A stretch of 28,649 nt of DNA from Candidatus Parcubacteria bacterium (GTDB taxonomy: Bacteria > Patescibacteriota > Minisyncoccia > Minisyncoccales > UBA6532): the NCBI GenBank assembly GCA_030645645.1, contig JAUSNC010000061.1:1-28649 (forward strand). Reading direction: 5' to 3'. A program made the translations under genes and the position numbers. Positions 22,081 to 28,649 of the stretch are shown here, piece after piece; position 1 is the first letter of the stretch, and each line of letters opens with the position of its first letter. A model generated the notes under the pieces. The model did no database searches. It worked only from the letters and a program-made list of their open reading frames with translations, and had not been told where the DNA came from.

Positions 22081-23358
22081 ATGTTTTTAGACCCCGTAAT
22101 TCAGATATTTAAAATCAAAGATTTACGGAACAAAATTATTTTTGTTTTAGCCGTTTTTGTGGTTTTCAGGATTATGGCCAATATTCCTGTTCCTGGAATA
22201 GATGCCGCTAATCTAAAGGCCTTTTTAAATCAATTCAAGATATTCGGCCTTTTAAATATGTTTACAGGCGGAGCTTTGGATAAATTTTCCATTGTAATGT
22301 TGGGAATGGGTCCTTATATCACAAGCACCATTATTCTTCAGTTGCTGACTATGATTTTTCCCCAACTAGAACAGCTTTATAAGGAAGAAGGGGAAATGGG
22401 CAGACAGAAATTCAACCAATACGGAAGAATTTTAACCGTTCCTTTAGCAATATTACAAGGTTATGCCATGCTTTCCCTGTTCCAGCGCCAGGGAGTTATT
22501 GGAACCTTGTCTCCGGAGCTTCTTTTTGCCTCGCTTTTAACAATTACCGCCGGAACAGTATTTTTAATGTGGCTGGGAGAGCTTATTTCCGAAAAAGGAA
22601 TAGGGAACGGAGTTTCGCTTTTAATTTTCGCGGGCATAATCGCTGATTTCCCGAATAATATATATCAGATGGCTACCACTTATGATCCTTCAAATCTTCC
22701 GGCATATTTGATTTTCTTCGGATCATCATTCCTTATTATCGCCGGAGTTGTGATGGTTAACGAAGCAAGGCGGAATATTCCAGTTTCTTATGCAAAGAGA
22801 GTGAGAGGAATGAAACTTTACGGAGGCGTTTCAACTTATCTGCCTTTAAACGTTAATCCTGCGGGAGTTATACCGATAATTTTTGCTTTATCAATACTTC
22901 TGTTCCCTGGAATGATTGCTTCCTTTTTTGTGGGAACGGGAGGGGCAATCGGCGCGTTCGCCCAGAATACGACTAATTTCCTTCAAAACCCCCTTGTTAA
23001 CAATACTTTTTATTTCATATTGATTTTTGCTTTCACTTATTTTTACACTGCTGTCACTTTTGATCCTAAAAATATTGCTTCCAATCTGCAAAAGATGGGC
23101 GGATTTATTCCCGGTATCAGGCCCGGAACTTCAACAAGCAATTATCTTTCCTATATTTTAAACAGAATATTGCCTATCGGAGCTTTGTTTTTGGGAACAG
23201 TGGCCATTCTGCCCTCTATAATCGCAAGTATGACTCATATCTCAACCTTTACATTCTTAATAGGAGGAACATCTTTATTGATTGTCGTCAGCGTGGTTCT
23301 TGATACAATGAGTCAAATCAGAGCTCAGCTTCAAATGAGAGAATACGAAACTTTTTAA
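22081..23358 (+). CDS. secY: Protein translocase subunit SecY
   Basis: SecY is the channel for Sec-dependent export and membrane insertion. I choose ATG 22081 (425 residues), because the longer frame overlaps rplO. Ten hydrophobic segments are visible. Family motifs include the first-helix I-P-V-P-G-I-D, the plug-adjacent F-S-I-V-M-L-G-M-G-P-Y-I-T, G-I-G-N-G-V-S-L-L-I-F and Y-L-P-L-N-V-N-P-A-G-V-I-P-I-I-F, with the cytosolic G-F-I-P-G-I-R-P-G loop. It is 16 bases after rplO; adk follows by 14. Confidence 0.97.
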   Translation: MFLDPVIQIFKIKDLRNKIIFVLAVFVVFRIMANIPVPGIDAANLKAFLNQFKIFGLLNMFTGGALDKFSIVMLGMGPYITSTIILQLLTMIFPQLEQLYKEEGEMGRQKFNQYGRILTVPLAILQGYAMLSLFQRQGVIGTLSPELLFASLLTITAGTVFLMWLGELISEKGIGNGVSLLIFAGIIADFPNNIYQMATTYDPSNLPAYLIFFGSSFLIIAGVVMVNEARRNIPVSYAKRVRGMKLYGGVSTYLPLNVNPAGVIPIIFALSILLFPGMIASFFVGTGGAIGAFAQNTTNFLQNPLVNNTFYFILIFAFTYFYTAVTFDPKNIASNLQKMGGFIPGIRPGTSTSNYLSYILNRILPIGALFLGTVAILPSIIASMTHISTFTFLIGGTSLLIVVSVVLDTMSQIRAQLQMREYETF

Positions 23359-23372
23359 AGTTTTTTCTCTAA

Positions 23373-24074
23373 ATGAAAAGCAATAAAAACAAAGTTATTA
23401 TCATCTTCGGGCCTCCCGGTTCCGGGAAAGGGACGCAGGCCGGTCTTTTGTCTGAAAAATTAAGCCTTTATTATTTGGAAACTTCAAAAGTAGGCGAGGA
23501 GAGAATAAGAACCGCAAAAAAAGGAGATTATATAGAAACAGCAGGGAAAAAATATTATTTCAGCGATGAAGAGAAATTATGGAAAGAAGGAAAACTATGG
23601 TCGCCTCCGTTTGTAGTTTTTCTGATGGAAGAAAAGATAAGAAAAATCATCGCGGAAGAAAAAGGCCTCCTTTTAGCCGGATCCCCCCGCACTATTTATG
23701 AGGGTCAGAAATTAATACCTCTTTTATTTGAACTTTTCGGCAAGAAAAATATAAAAGTTATTAAGCTTTTACTTTCTCCGGAACAGTCTATTTGGCGTAA
23801 TTCCCACAGGAGGATTTGCGAGCTTATGCGTCATCCAATTGTATACAAACCGGAAACTGTCAATCTGAAAACTTGTCCCTTGGACGGATCAAAACTGGTC
23901 CGAAGAGAAGGATTGGACGATCCCGAAACAATAAAAGTCAGGCTTAAAGAATATAAGGAAAGGACATTTCCTTTGATTGAATTGTTCAAAAAAAGCGGAT
24001 TAAAAGTAATAGAAGTCAACGGAGAACAATCGGTTGCCGAAGTTTTTGAGGATATATTAAAAGCGATAAAATGA
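23373..24074 (+). CDS. adk: Divergent adenylate kinase family nucleoside monophosphate kinase
   Basis: Adk balances AMP, ADP and ATP. The P-loop G-P-P-G-S-G-K-G-T (13-21) is perfect. The AMP-site motif, normally T-G-D-x-x-R, reads T-S-K-V-G-E-E-R (37-44), and the usual D-G-F-P-R-T is A-G-S-P-R-T (102-107), keeping the Arg. The LID region has R-R-I-C and C-P-L-D-G but only one Cys of each zinc pair, so it probably binds no metal. D-D-P-E-T-I-K-V-R-L-K-E-Y is conserved. The position between secY and map is the classical adk position. At 233 residues it is slightly long. Substrate could be AMP or another NMP. Confidence 0.85.
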   Translation: MKSNKNKVIIIFGPPGSGKGTQAGLLSEKLSLYYLETSKVGEERIRTAKKGDYIETAGKKYYFSDEEKLWKEGKLWSPPFVVFLMEEKIRKIIAEEKGLLLAGSPRTIYEGQKLIPLLFELFGKKNIKVIKLLLSPEQSIWRNSHRRICELMRHPIVYKPETVNLKTCPLDGSKLVRREGLDDPETIKVRLKEYKERTFPLIELFKKSGLKVIEVNGEQSVAEVFEDILKAIK

Positions 24075-24850
24075 TTACAATCAAAAGTCCTGAAGAAATA
24101 AAAATAATGACAGAAGGAGGAAAGATTTTAGCAGAGATTATGGAAGAATTACAGAAAATGGTACGGCCAGGCGTCAAAACTAAGGAAATAGACAAGGCCG
24201 CTGAGGACCTTGTTTTAAAATATGGAGCAAAATGTTCTTTTAAGGATTTTCGTTCTCCGGAAGATGAGATAAATATTCCTTATCCTTCCTGTTTATGCAC
24301 GTCCATTAATGAAGAAATCGTTCATGCTATTCCTTCAGAGAGAGTTCTTAAGGAAGGAGATATTATTTCTCTTGATCTTGGAATATTCTTCAAAGGATTC
24401 CATTCAGATATGGCCTTGACCATTCCAATTGGAAAAGTTGATTCTGAAGCGGGCAGACTAATTAGGATTACCAGAAAGTCTCTTAAAAGAGCGTTAAAAA
24501 AAGTTGTGCCAGGTAAAAGAATAGGGGCAATAGGAAATACTATTCAAAAATACGTTGAATCGCAGGGATTCAATGTTGTTCGGGAGCTTTGCGGACATGG
24601 CATAGGAAAAGAGCTCCATGAAGATCCCCAGATTATGAATTTTGGGAAAGAAGGACAAGGTGAGAAAATTAAAGAGGGTATGGTTTTGTGTTTAGAACCT
24701 ATGGTTACAATAGGAGATTACCGTATAAAAAAGGGAAAAGACGGGTTTGGATATATAACCCAGGACGGATCTTTATCTGCTCATTTTGAACATACGGTAG
24801 TAGTAACCAAAAACGGTCCCAGAGTTATAACTTCTTTGAGTAAAGAATAA
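24071..24850 (+). CDS. map: Type I methionine aminopeptidase
   Basis: Removes the initiator Met from nascent chains. The 259-residue enzyme has all five metal ligands: Asp102, Asp113, His176, Glu209 and Glu240, in S-L-D-L-G-I-F, H-S-D-M-A, G-H-G-I-G, E-P-M-V-T and H-F-E-H-T. His85 and His183 match the other active-site histidines. The ATG overlaps the adk TGA (ATGA), so translation is coupled. The usual infA-rpmJ-rpsM genes do not follow here. Confidence 0.97.
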   Translation: MITIKSPEEIKIMTEGGKILAEIMEELQKMVRPGVKTKEIDKAAEDLVLKYGAKCSFKDFRSPEDEINIPYPSCLCTSINEEIVHAIPSERVLKEGDIISLDLGIFFKGFHSDMALTIPIGKVDSEAGRLIRITRKSLKRALKKVVPGKRIGAIGNTIQKYVESQGFNVVRELCGHGIGKELHEDPQIMNFGKEGQGEKIKEGMVLCLEPMVTIGDYRIKKGKDGFGYITQDGSLSAHFEHTVVVTKNGPRVITSLSKE

Positions 24851-24851
24851 T

Positions 24852-25376
24852 ATGAATTTTGATTTTTATCTTTTTTCGCAAATAAACGGATTAGCCGGGC
24901 AATATGCATGGCTGGACTTAATAGGCGTATTTTTCGCTAAATATTTTCCATATATAGTCCCGATTCCTATTGCGGCTTTTTTATTAGTAGATAAGAAAAA
25001 GTATTTTAAAATGGTGGTCGGAGGGTTTGCTTCGGCTATTTTCGCCAGATTTTTTATTGTTGAATTTATCAGATTTCTTATTCCGAGGTACAGGCCTTTT
25101 GTTAATAATCATGTTAATCTTCTTGTCGGAGAAGTGCATCAACAGTCTTTTCCTTCAGGGCATGCTGCATTCTTTTTCGCCTTAAGCACGATTGTTTATT
25201 ATTACAATAAAAAAACGGGAATAGTGCTCTTTATTTGCAGTTCACTGATTTCTTTTTTCAGGGTGTTTGTGGGAATTCATTGGCCCGCTGATATATTTTT
25301 TGGGGCCATTGTCGGAATCTTAACAGGTTTGGTTTCTATACAGATATATAAAAAATATTTTAAAAATAATGCCTGA
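24852..25376 (+). CDS. PAP2 family membrane phosphatase
   Basis: A 174-residue multi-pass protein with the three-part PAP2 signature: R-F-L-I-P-R-Y-R-P (74-82), P-S-G-H (101-104) and R-x5-H-x3-D (Arg137, His143, Asp147). His104 and His143 are the catalytic pair. The small bacterial family includes undecaprenyl diphosphate and lipid phosphate phosphatases; lipid-carrier recycling is a plausible role, not shown. It begins 1 base after map and overlaps the next gene by 8 bases. Confidence 0.92.
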   Translation: MNFDFYLFSQINGLAGQYAWLDLIGVFFAKYFPYIVPIPIAAFLLVDKKKYFKMVVGGFASAIFARFFIVEFIRFLIPRYRPFVNNHVNLLVGEVHQQSFPSGHAAFFFALSTIVYYYNKKTGIVLFICSSLISFFRVFVGIHWPADIFFGAIVGILTGLVSIQIYKKYFKNNA

Positions 25377-26034
25377 AAAAATCATTTTTGCCTGGAGCGG
25401 AGGAAAAGACAGCGCTCTGGCCTTCTACGAATTATTGCATGGCAATTACGAGATTCTGGCTTTATTGACGACTTTGACCGAGGATTTTGATAGAATAAGC
25501 ATGCACGGAGTAAGAAGAAGCCTTCTTTTAAAACAGGCAAAAGCAATAGGAATGCCTTTGGAGAAAATGTACATAGCTAAGGATTCTCCTTGTAAAGAGT
25601 ATCAGGACAGAATGGCTGATGTTTTAGGGTGCTACAAGGCCAAGGGAGTGCTTTCTGCCGCGTTTGGCGATGTTTATCTGGTTGATGTAAGGAAATACAG
25701 GGAGCAGATGCTGGCAAAAATAGGGATGAAAGGGATTTTCCCTTTATGGAAGAGAAGCGGCGCAGAAATTGCTGAAAAGTTCATTGATCTTGGATTTAAA
25801 GCGATAATTGTTTGCGTTGATTCGAAAGTTTTAGGAAAAGAATTCGTTGGCAGGATTTTTGACAGGAAATTTTTAAAAGATCTGCCTAATGGCATTGATC
25901 CCTGCGGAGAAAATGGCGAATTCCATTCATTCGTGTTTGACGGGCCGATATTCAAGAAGCCCGTAAAATATGAAAAAGGAGAAATCGTTTTAAGGGATAA
26001 TCGTTTCTATTTTTGCGATTTAATACCAGCTTAA
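25369..26034 (+). CDS. PP-loop ATPase of the diphthine-ammonia ligase (Dph6/MJ0570) family
   Basis: A 221-residue adenine nucleotide alpha-hydrolase-fold protein. The PP-loop S-G-G-K-D-S lies at 10-15. The C-terminal motif G-I-D-P-C-G-E-N-G-E-F-H-S-F-V is typical of the MJ0570/Dph6 group. In eukaryotes and archaea Dph6 amidates diphthine on EF2; bacterial EF-G lacks that residue, so the substrate here is unknown. ATP-dependent amide or thiol chemistry is the likely reaction type. It overlaps the PAP2 gene by 8 bases and is followed 2 bases later by an HD hydrolase, so the genes are one transcript. Confidence 0.87.
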   Translation: MPEKIIFAWSGGKDSALAFYELLHGNYEILALLTTLTEDFDRISMHGVRRSLLLKQAKAIGMPLEKMYIAKDSPCKEYQDRMADVLGCYKAKGVLSAAFGDVYLVDVRKYREQMLAKIGMKGIFPLWKRSGAEIAEKFIDLGFKAIIVCVDSKVLGKEFVGRIFDRKFLKDLPNGIDPCGENGEFHSFVFDGPIFKKPVKYEKGEIVLRDNRFYFCDLIPA

Positions 26035-26036
26035 TT

Positions 26037-26615
26037 ATGAAAATAGATAAAATTATAAATTTCTTCTTTGAAATAGCCTCATTGCGCCGATTGACCCGGT
26101 CTCATCGTCAGGTGATTCAAGAAGTGAGTGATAATATTTCTGATCACAGTTTTCGTGTGGCTGTTATTGGAATGATTTTGGCTGAACTTGAAGGAGCTGA
26201 CCAGAATAAAGTTTTAAAAATGGCATTGTTTCATGATATTCCTGAAGCAAGAACAGGAGATGCTAATTTTGTAAATAAAATGTACGCTGATTTAAAAGAA
26301 GAGGAAGCGATCATAGATCAAATGGATGGTCTCCCAATCGCAAAAGACGTTCTAGAAATTTCAGAAGAATTTCTCCAACGTAAAACCAAAGAAGCCATTG
26401 TTGCCAAAGACGCTGATCTTCTCGATCAGATGATTTTAAATCAGGAACATTTTTTTAAAGATGAAAAGAATAGAAAATTATGGCAATGGAATTCCAGTAG
26501 AAATTTGAAAACAGAATCTGCCAAAAAAATCGCTCAAAAAATACAAGAAACTAATCCTCTTGAATGGGTTTATAAGATAGCAGAGGATAAAAAAGGTATG
26601 AAAATTAATAGATAA
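26037..26615 (+). CDS. HD-domain hydrolase, YfbR/HDDC2-like nucleotidase
   Basis: A 192-residue alpha-helical protein. The metal motif is spread over His37 (S-D-H-S-F-R-V), His66-Asp67 (L-F-H-D-I-P-E-A-R-T-G-D) and Asp125 or Asp127 (A-K-D-A-D-L-L-D). This matches the HD_3 group that includes 5'-deoxynucleotidases of the YfbR/HDDC2 type, which act on dNMPs. I choose ATG 26037; a longer start would overlap the previous gene. The substrate is inferred from the family. Confidence 0.85.
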   Translation: MKIDKIINFFFEIASLRRLTRSHRQVIQEVSDNISDHSFRVAVIGMILAELEGADQNKVLKMALFHDIPEARTGDANFVNKMYADLKEEEAIIDQMDGLPIAKDVLEISEEFLQRKTKEAIVAKDADLLDQMILNQEHFFKDEKNRKLWQWNSSRNLKTESAKKIAQKIQETNPLEWVYKIAEDKKGMKINR

Positions 26616-26629
26616 AATAAATTAAAAAT

Positions 26630-27121
26630 ATGGAAAACAACAAAGAGAAATATATTTGGGGACTATTAAGATTAGGAATGGGTTGGATTTTTTTCTGGGC
26701 TTTCATTGATAAAGTGTTCGGATTTGGTTTTGCAACGGCTGGAGGTAAATCATGGATTGTAGGCGGTTCTCCGACCGAAGGATTCCTGAATTTTGCCGTA
26801 AAAGGGCCTTTCTCTTCCTTCTATCACAGCTTAGCGGGTAATCCTTTGGTTGATTGGCTCTTTATGGCAGGACTCTTTTTTGTGGGAATAACTCTTTTAT
26901 CCGGGATTATGGTAAGGCTGGGCAGTTATGCGGGTATAATAATGCTATTCAGCTTTTATACCGCAGGATTTATTCCTCCTGTTAATAATCCGTTTTTGGA
27001 TGAGCATGTAATATATGCTTTAGTTTTAGCAGGATTTGCCTTAACAGGAGCCGGCCAATTAGGACTAGGAAGATGGTGGTCTAACACGGCTTTGGTTGAA
27101 AAATATCCTATTCTCCAGTAA
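26630..27121 (+). CDS. DoxX-like membrane protein
   Basis: A 163-residue protein with about four hydrophobic segments. R-L-G-M-G-W-I-F-F-W-A-F-I-D-K in the first helix, a G-S-P-T-x-G-F-L motif, N-P-x-x-D-W-L-F-M and the end G-x-L-G-L-G-R-W-W are features of DoxX/TQO-small-subunit relatives. P-P-V-N-N-P-F-L-D-E-H lies between helices 3 and 4. The family is linked to thiosulfate oxidation or redox homeostasis, but members differ and the role here is unknown. It is the last gene before the operon terminator. Confidence 0.8.
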   Translation: MENNKEKYIWGLLRLGMGWIFFWAFIDKVFGFGFATAGGKSWIVGGSPTEGFLNFAVKGPFSSFYHSLAGNPLVDWLFMAGLFFVGITLLSGIMVRLGSYAGIIMLFSFYTAGFIPPVNNPFLDEHVIYALVLAGFALTGAGQLGLGRWWSNTALVEKYPILQ

Positions 27122-27135
27122 AAGCATATAAATAC

Positions 27136-27168
27136 AAAAGCGGCGCCTTCAATGCGCCACTTTTATTT
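27136..27168. terminator. Bidirectional intrinsic terminator
   Basis: AAAAG (27136-27140), GGCGC (27142-27146), a 7-base loop, GCGCC (27154-27158) and CTTTT (27160-27164) then TATTTT. The A/T flanks make it work on both strands: it ends the long operon on the plus strand and the tRNA/endonuclease unit on the minus strand. Confidence 0.8.
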
Positions 27169-27171
27169 TAG

Positions 27172-27235
27172 TGCCTGGGGAGGGGGTCGAACCCTCACGA
27201 GCTTGCGCTCATAGGTTTGCCAATATCAGCCAGGC
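27172..27235 (-). pseudogene. tRNA-Leu-like remnant lacking the anticodon arm
   Basis: The minus strand has a 64-nt tRNA-like unit. The acceptor is GCCTGGC paired with CCCAGGC (6 pairs plus a C-C mismatch), with discriminator A. It has a Leu-type D loop (TTGGCAAAC), a long variable arm (GAGC-GCAA-GCTC) and a perfect T arm (GAGGG-TTCGACC-CCCTC). About 20 nt are missing: the 3' D stem, the 5' anticodon stem and the whole anticodon loop. The D-loop AAAC runs straight into CTAT. Bases also seem lost after the acceptor. A deletion between short AAAC repeats would explain it. The last codons of the endonuclease gene overlap its 5' end. It could be a dead tRNA or an exon of a split one. Confidence 0.65.
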
Positions 27236-27924
27236 AGTTGGACCATATTATGAATAAAATTTTCAGCAATTTCTCTTTTACGAATCAAACAGGGAATAGA
27301 GGGGGAATAATATAACCAAGAAAACAATTTAATAGAATCTTTTTTGGCAAATCTTAATATCCACATTGTGGCGGTTTGATATTCTCTTCTGGGTTTTTTT
27401 TCTATTAAATGACCTTTAATAGAGATGATTTTAAAAATATTATTCCTTAACCATTCAATATGTATTTTGCTTACTGAACGAAATCTTGTAAATATTCTAT
27501 TGTAAATATATTTTTTATTTTTATAAGTATTATAATAATCTTTATAAGTAGAAATATCGCCATCTCCGTCTAAGTGACCCCTTAAAAAATCCACAAAATA
27601 TTTTTGAGGTATATTAATAGAACCAATCGTATAAGTTTTATTCGGGAATAAACCAATTTTTAACAACCATCTATAAAATTGAACTCCGCCAAATTGTATT
27701 CTATAGTGAGGTTTTTTCGCCCAACTGTCATTTTTTGATTTAGCTATTTTATTTTTAATATTCAAACATTTTTTAAATGTGTTCAATAATTGAATATCGG
27801 ATGACTTCATTATTATATGACGCCCGTCCTTAGATATGTTTCCGTCAGTTGTAAGCAGGCCTATTGAATAAGCAAGTTCTGGTGTCCATTTAAAATTCTT
27901 ATTAGGAAGTTTAGTTTTTGGCAT
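27226..27924 (-). CDS. LAGLIDADG homing endonuclease
   Basis: A 232-residue protein with two LAGLIDADG helices: L-A-Y-S-I-G-L-L-T-T-D-G (17-28) and F-V-D-F-L-R-G-H-L-D-G-D-G-D (110-123). The acidic end of each supplies a catalytic Asp or Glu equivalent, so the fold is a single-chain, double-motif enzyme that cuts a long DNA site. It is Lys/Asn/Ile-rich, more AT-rich than its neighbours, as expected of a mobile gene. It starts 8 bases after the end of tRNA-Leu(CAA), without a Shine-Dalgarno, and its stop (TGA) lies inside the tRNA-Leu remnant. No complete group I intron is seen around it. Confidence 0.9.
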   Translation of the reverse strand: MPKTKLPNKNFKWTPELAYSIGLLTTDGNISKDGRHIIMKSSDIQLLNTFKKCLNIKNKIAKSKNDSWAKKPHYRIQFGGVQFYRWLLKIGLFPNKTYTIGSINIPQKYFVDFLRGHLDGDGDISTYKDYYNTYKNKKYIYNRIFTRFRSVSKIHIEWLRNNIFKIISIKGHLIEKKPRREYQTATMWILRFAKKDSIKLFSWLYYSPSIPCLIRKREIAENFIHNMVQLPG

Positions 27925-27932
27925 AAAAAATG

Positions 27933-28016
27933 TGCCGAAGGAGGGAGTTGAACCCTCAAGCCCTTTCGAGCAATGGATTTTGAGTCCATCGTGTTTGCCA
28001 GTTTCACCACTTCGGC
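27933..28016 (-). tRNA. tRNA-Leu(CAA)
   Basis: An 84-nt class II tRNA. The acceptor is GCCGAAG/CTTCGGC with discriminator A. The D arm is GTG/CAC with loop AAACTGGCAAA. The anticodon stem ATGGA/TCCAT has loop CTCAAAA, so the anticodon is CAA. The variable arm is GCTC-GAAA-GGGC. The T arm is GAGGG-TTCAACT-CCCTC. CCA is not encoded. It reads UUG codons. Confidence 0.95.
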
Positions 28017-28025
28017 AGATTTGTT

Positions 28026-28054
28026 ATTCTAACAATATTTTATCTTTTTTTCAA
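28026..28054 (-). promoter_or_regulatory. Promoter for tRNA-Leu(CAA) and the endonuclease
   Basis: On the minus strand TTGAAA (28049-28054), a 17-base spacer and TAGAAT (28026-28031). Transcription would start a few bases before the tRNA 5' end at 28016. Confidence 0.6.
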
Positions 28055-28086
28055 TTAAAGGGGAACGATGCAATAACCAAAAATAT

Positions 28087-28115
28087 TTGTCAATTTAATT
28101 TTTTTTTGGTAATCT
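28087..28115 (+). promoter_or_regulatory. Promoter for parA, giving a leaderless mRNA
   Basis: TTGTCA (28087-28092), 17-base spacer, TAATCT (28110-28115). A start 6-7 bases on falls at or beside the ATG at 28122, and no Shine-Dalgarno precedes it. Confidence 0.45.
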
Positions 28116-28121
28116 TATTTA

Positions 28122-28649
28122 ATGACCCGCATCATCTGTGTTGCAAATAATAAAGGAGGAGTGGGGAAGACTAATGTCAGTGTAAATCTTCCTGTTTTTT
28201 TGGCCGCATCCGGCAAAAAAGTTCTTTTAGTAGACTTTGACCATCAGGCCAATGCTACTTTTTCCTTGGGAATAAATCCGAATAATCTTCCGCTTTCCAT
28301 TTACCATGTTTTAACCGGGCAGATTACGCCATCGGCAATTATCCGGAAAAGTCAGTTTTTCGGATATGAAATAATGCCAGCTTCATCTGATCTGGCCGGG
28401 GCCAATATAGAATTGGTGGGGGAGAAAGAAAGGGAATTCAAACTCCGCAATATTTTGGAAAAAGTAAAGGATTCTTATGACTTTATACTTATTGACTGCC
28501 CTCCAAGCCTCGGTATTCTGACAATTAATGCTCTTTGCGCCGCAGATGAAGTTTTAATTCCTGTCCAGTGCGAATATTTGGCGCTGGAAGGATTAAGCCA
28601 GCTCTTAAGTACGATTGATTTGGTAAAGAAAAATCTCGGGCATGATTTG
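28122..28649 (+). CDS. parA: ParA/Soj-type chromosome partitioning ATPase (N-terminal part, runs off the window)
   Basis: The frame is open from ATG 28122 to the window end (176 codons). The deviant Walker A motif K-G-G-V-G-K-T is at 11-17, with the signature first Lys of ParA/MinD ATPases. The next residue is Asn18, where Thr or Ser is usual. Then come V-L-L-V-D-F-D-H-Q-A-N-A-T (Walker A' region), I-L-I-D-C-P-P-S-L-G-I-L-T (Walker B) and I-P-V-Q-C-E-Y-L-A-L-E-G. ParA forms ATP dimers on DNA and moves ParB-bound origins. ParB would be expected just beyond the window. An in-frame stop at 28110-28112 rules out an earlier start. Confidence 0.93.
   Translation, partial: MTRIICVANNKGGVGKTNVSVNLPVFLAASGKKVLLVDFDHQANATFSLGINPNNLPLSIYHVLTGQITPSAIIRKSQFFGYEIMPASSDLAGANIELVGEKEREFKLRNILEKVKDSYDFILIDCPPSLGILTINALCAADEVLIPVQCEYLALEGLSQLLSTIDLVKKNLGHDL

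Noticed and set aside
27172..28016. A complete tRNA-Leu interrupted by a group I intron carrying the endonuclease
   Set aside because: tRNA-Leu(CAA) is intact and ends 8 bases before the ORF, and the acceptor and D-loop parts of the second tRNA lie downstream of the ORF, so no 5' exon flanks it.
27932..28150. 72-residue plus-strand ORF over tRNA-Leu(CAA)
   Set aside because: It is the antisense of a tRNA gene and its promoter; no family resemblance.
1..28649. CRISPR array, rRNA genes or an insertion sequence
   Set aside because: No regular repeat-spacer pattern, rRNA-like segment, transposase or terminal inverted repeats were seen on reading both strands.

Overview
This AT-rich bacterial window is most easily read as part of a Patescibacteria (Candidate Phyla Radiation) chromosome, probably the Parcubacteria side. 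The clues are: a compact str/S10/spc ribosomal block with no uL30 gene between rpsE and rplO; lysine-rich tails on several ribosomal proteins; a small DUF5679-type zinc-ribbon protein; an NDK of the H-x-S-G-S type; zinc-binding forms of L28, L24 and S14; tRNA genes without encoded CCA; and a LAGLIDADG endonuclease lodged among tRNA genes. TGA is used as a stop (copA, adk, the MBL gene), so the code is standard, which argues against Gracilibacteria and Absconditabacteria. Placement rests on recognised families, not on a tree.

Layout. 1-6365 (+ strand): the tail of an unrecognised protein, a membrane-anchored surface protein with a prepilin-like leader, a Cu(I) P-type ATPase, a ZIP transporter, a DUF5679 protein, a ComEC-like metallo-beta-lactamase and NDK. 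6366-6774: no protein gene, but a promoter-to-terminator non-coding RNA with 6S-like architecture, tRNA-Pro(GGG) on the minus strand and a GC-rich nested palindrome. 6775-7650: rpmB (minus) and a site-2 protease (plus), which share a promoter region. 7674-12806: rpsL-rpsG-fusA, a promoter-bearing Phd/YefM-like gene, tuf and rpsJ. 12814-27164: a leader with a canonical terminator, then rplC-rplD-rplW-rplB-rpsS-rplV-rpsC-rplP-rpmC-rpsQ-rplN-rplX-rplE-rpsN-rpsH-rplF-rplR-rpsE-rplO-secY-adk-map, followed without a break by PAP2, PP-loop ATPase, HD hydrolase and DoxX-like genes, ending at a bidirectional terminator. 27172-28016 (minus): tRNA-Leu(CAA), a LAGLIDADG gene, and a 64-nt tRNA-Leu-like remnant without an anticodon arm. 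28122-end (+): the start of a ParA/Soj ATPase.

How it works together. The core makes the translation apparatus (small and large subunit proteins, EF-G, EF-Tu), the SecY channel, nucleotide kinases (Adk, Ndk) and N-terminal Met removal. Leaders before rpsL, tuf and rplC contain alternative hairpins, and rplC is preceded by a terminator-like hairpin, so the ribosomal transcripts are probably controlled by attenuation. Most ribosomal genes lack an evident Shine-Dalgarno sequence and start 1-20 nt after the previous stop. Several promoters match the sigma70 consensus with 16-18 nt spacers. The strongest candidates for something new are the 6S-like RNA, the attenuator-like leaders and the endonuclease/anticodon-less tRNA locus.
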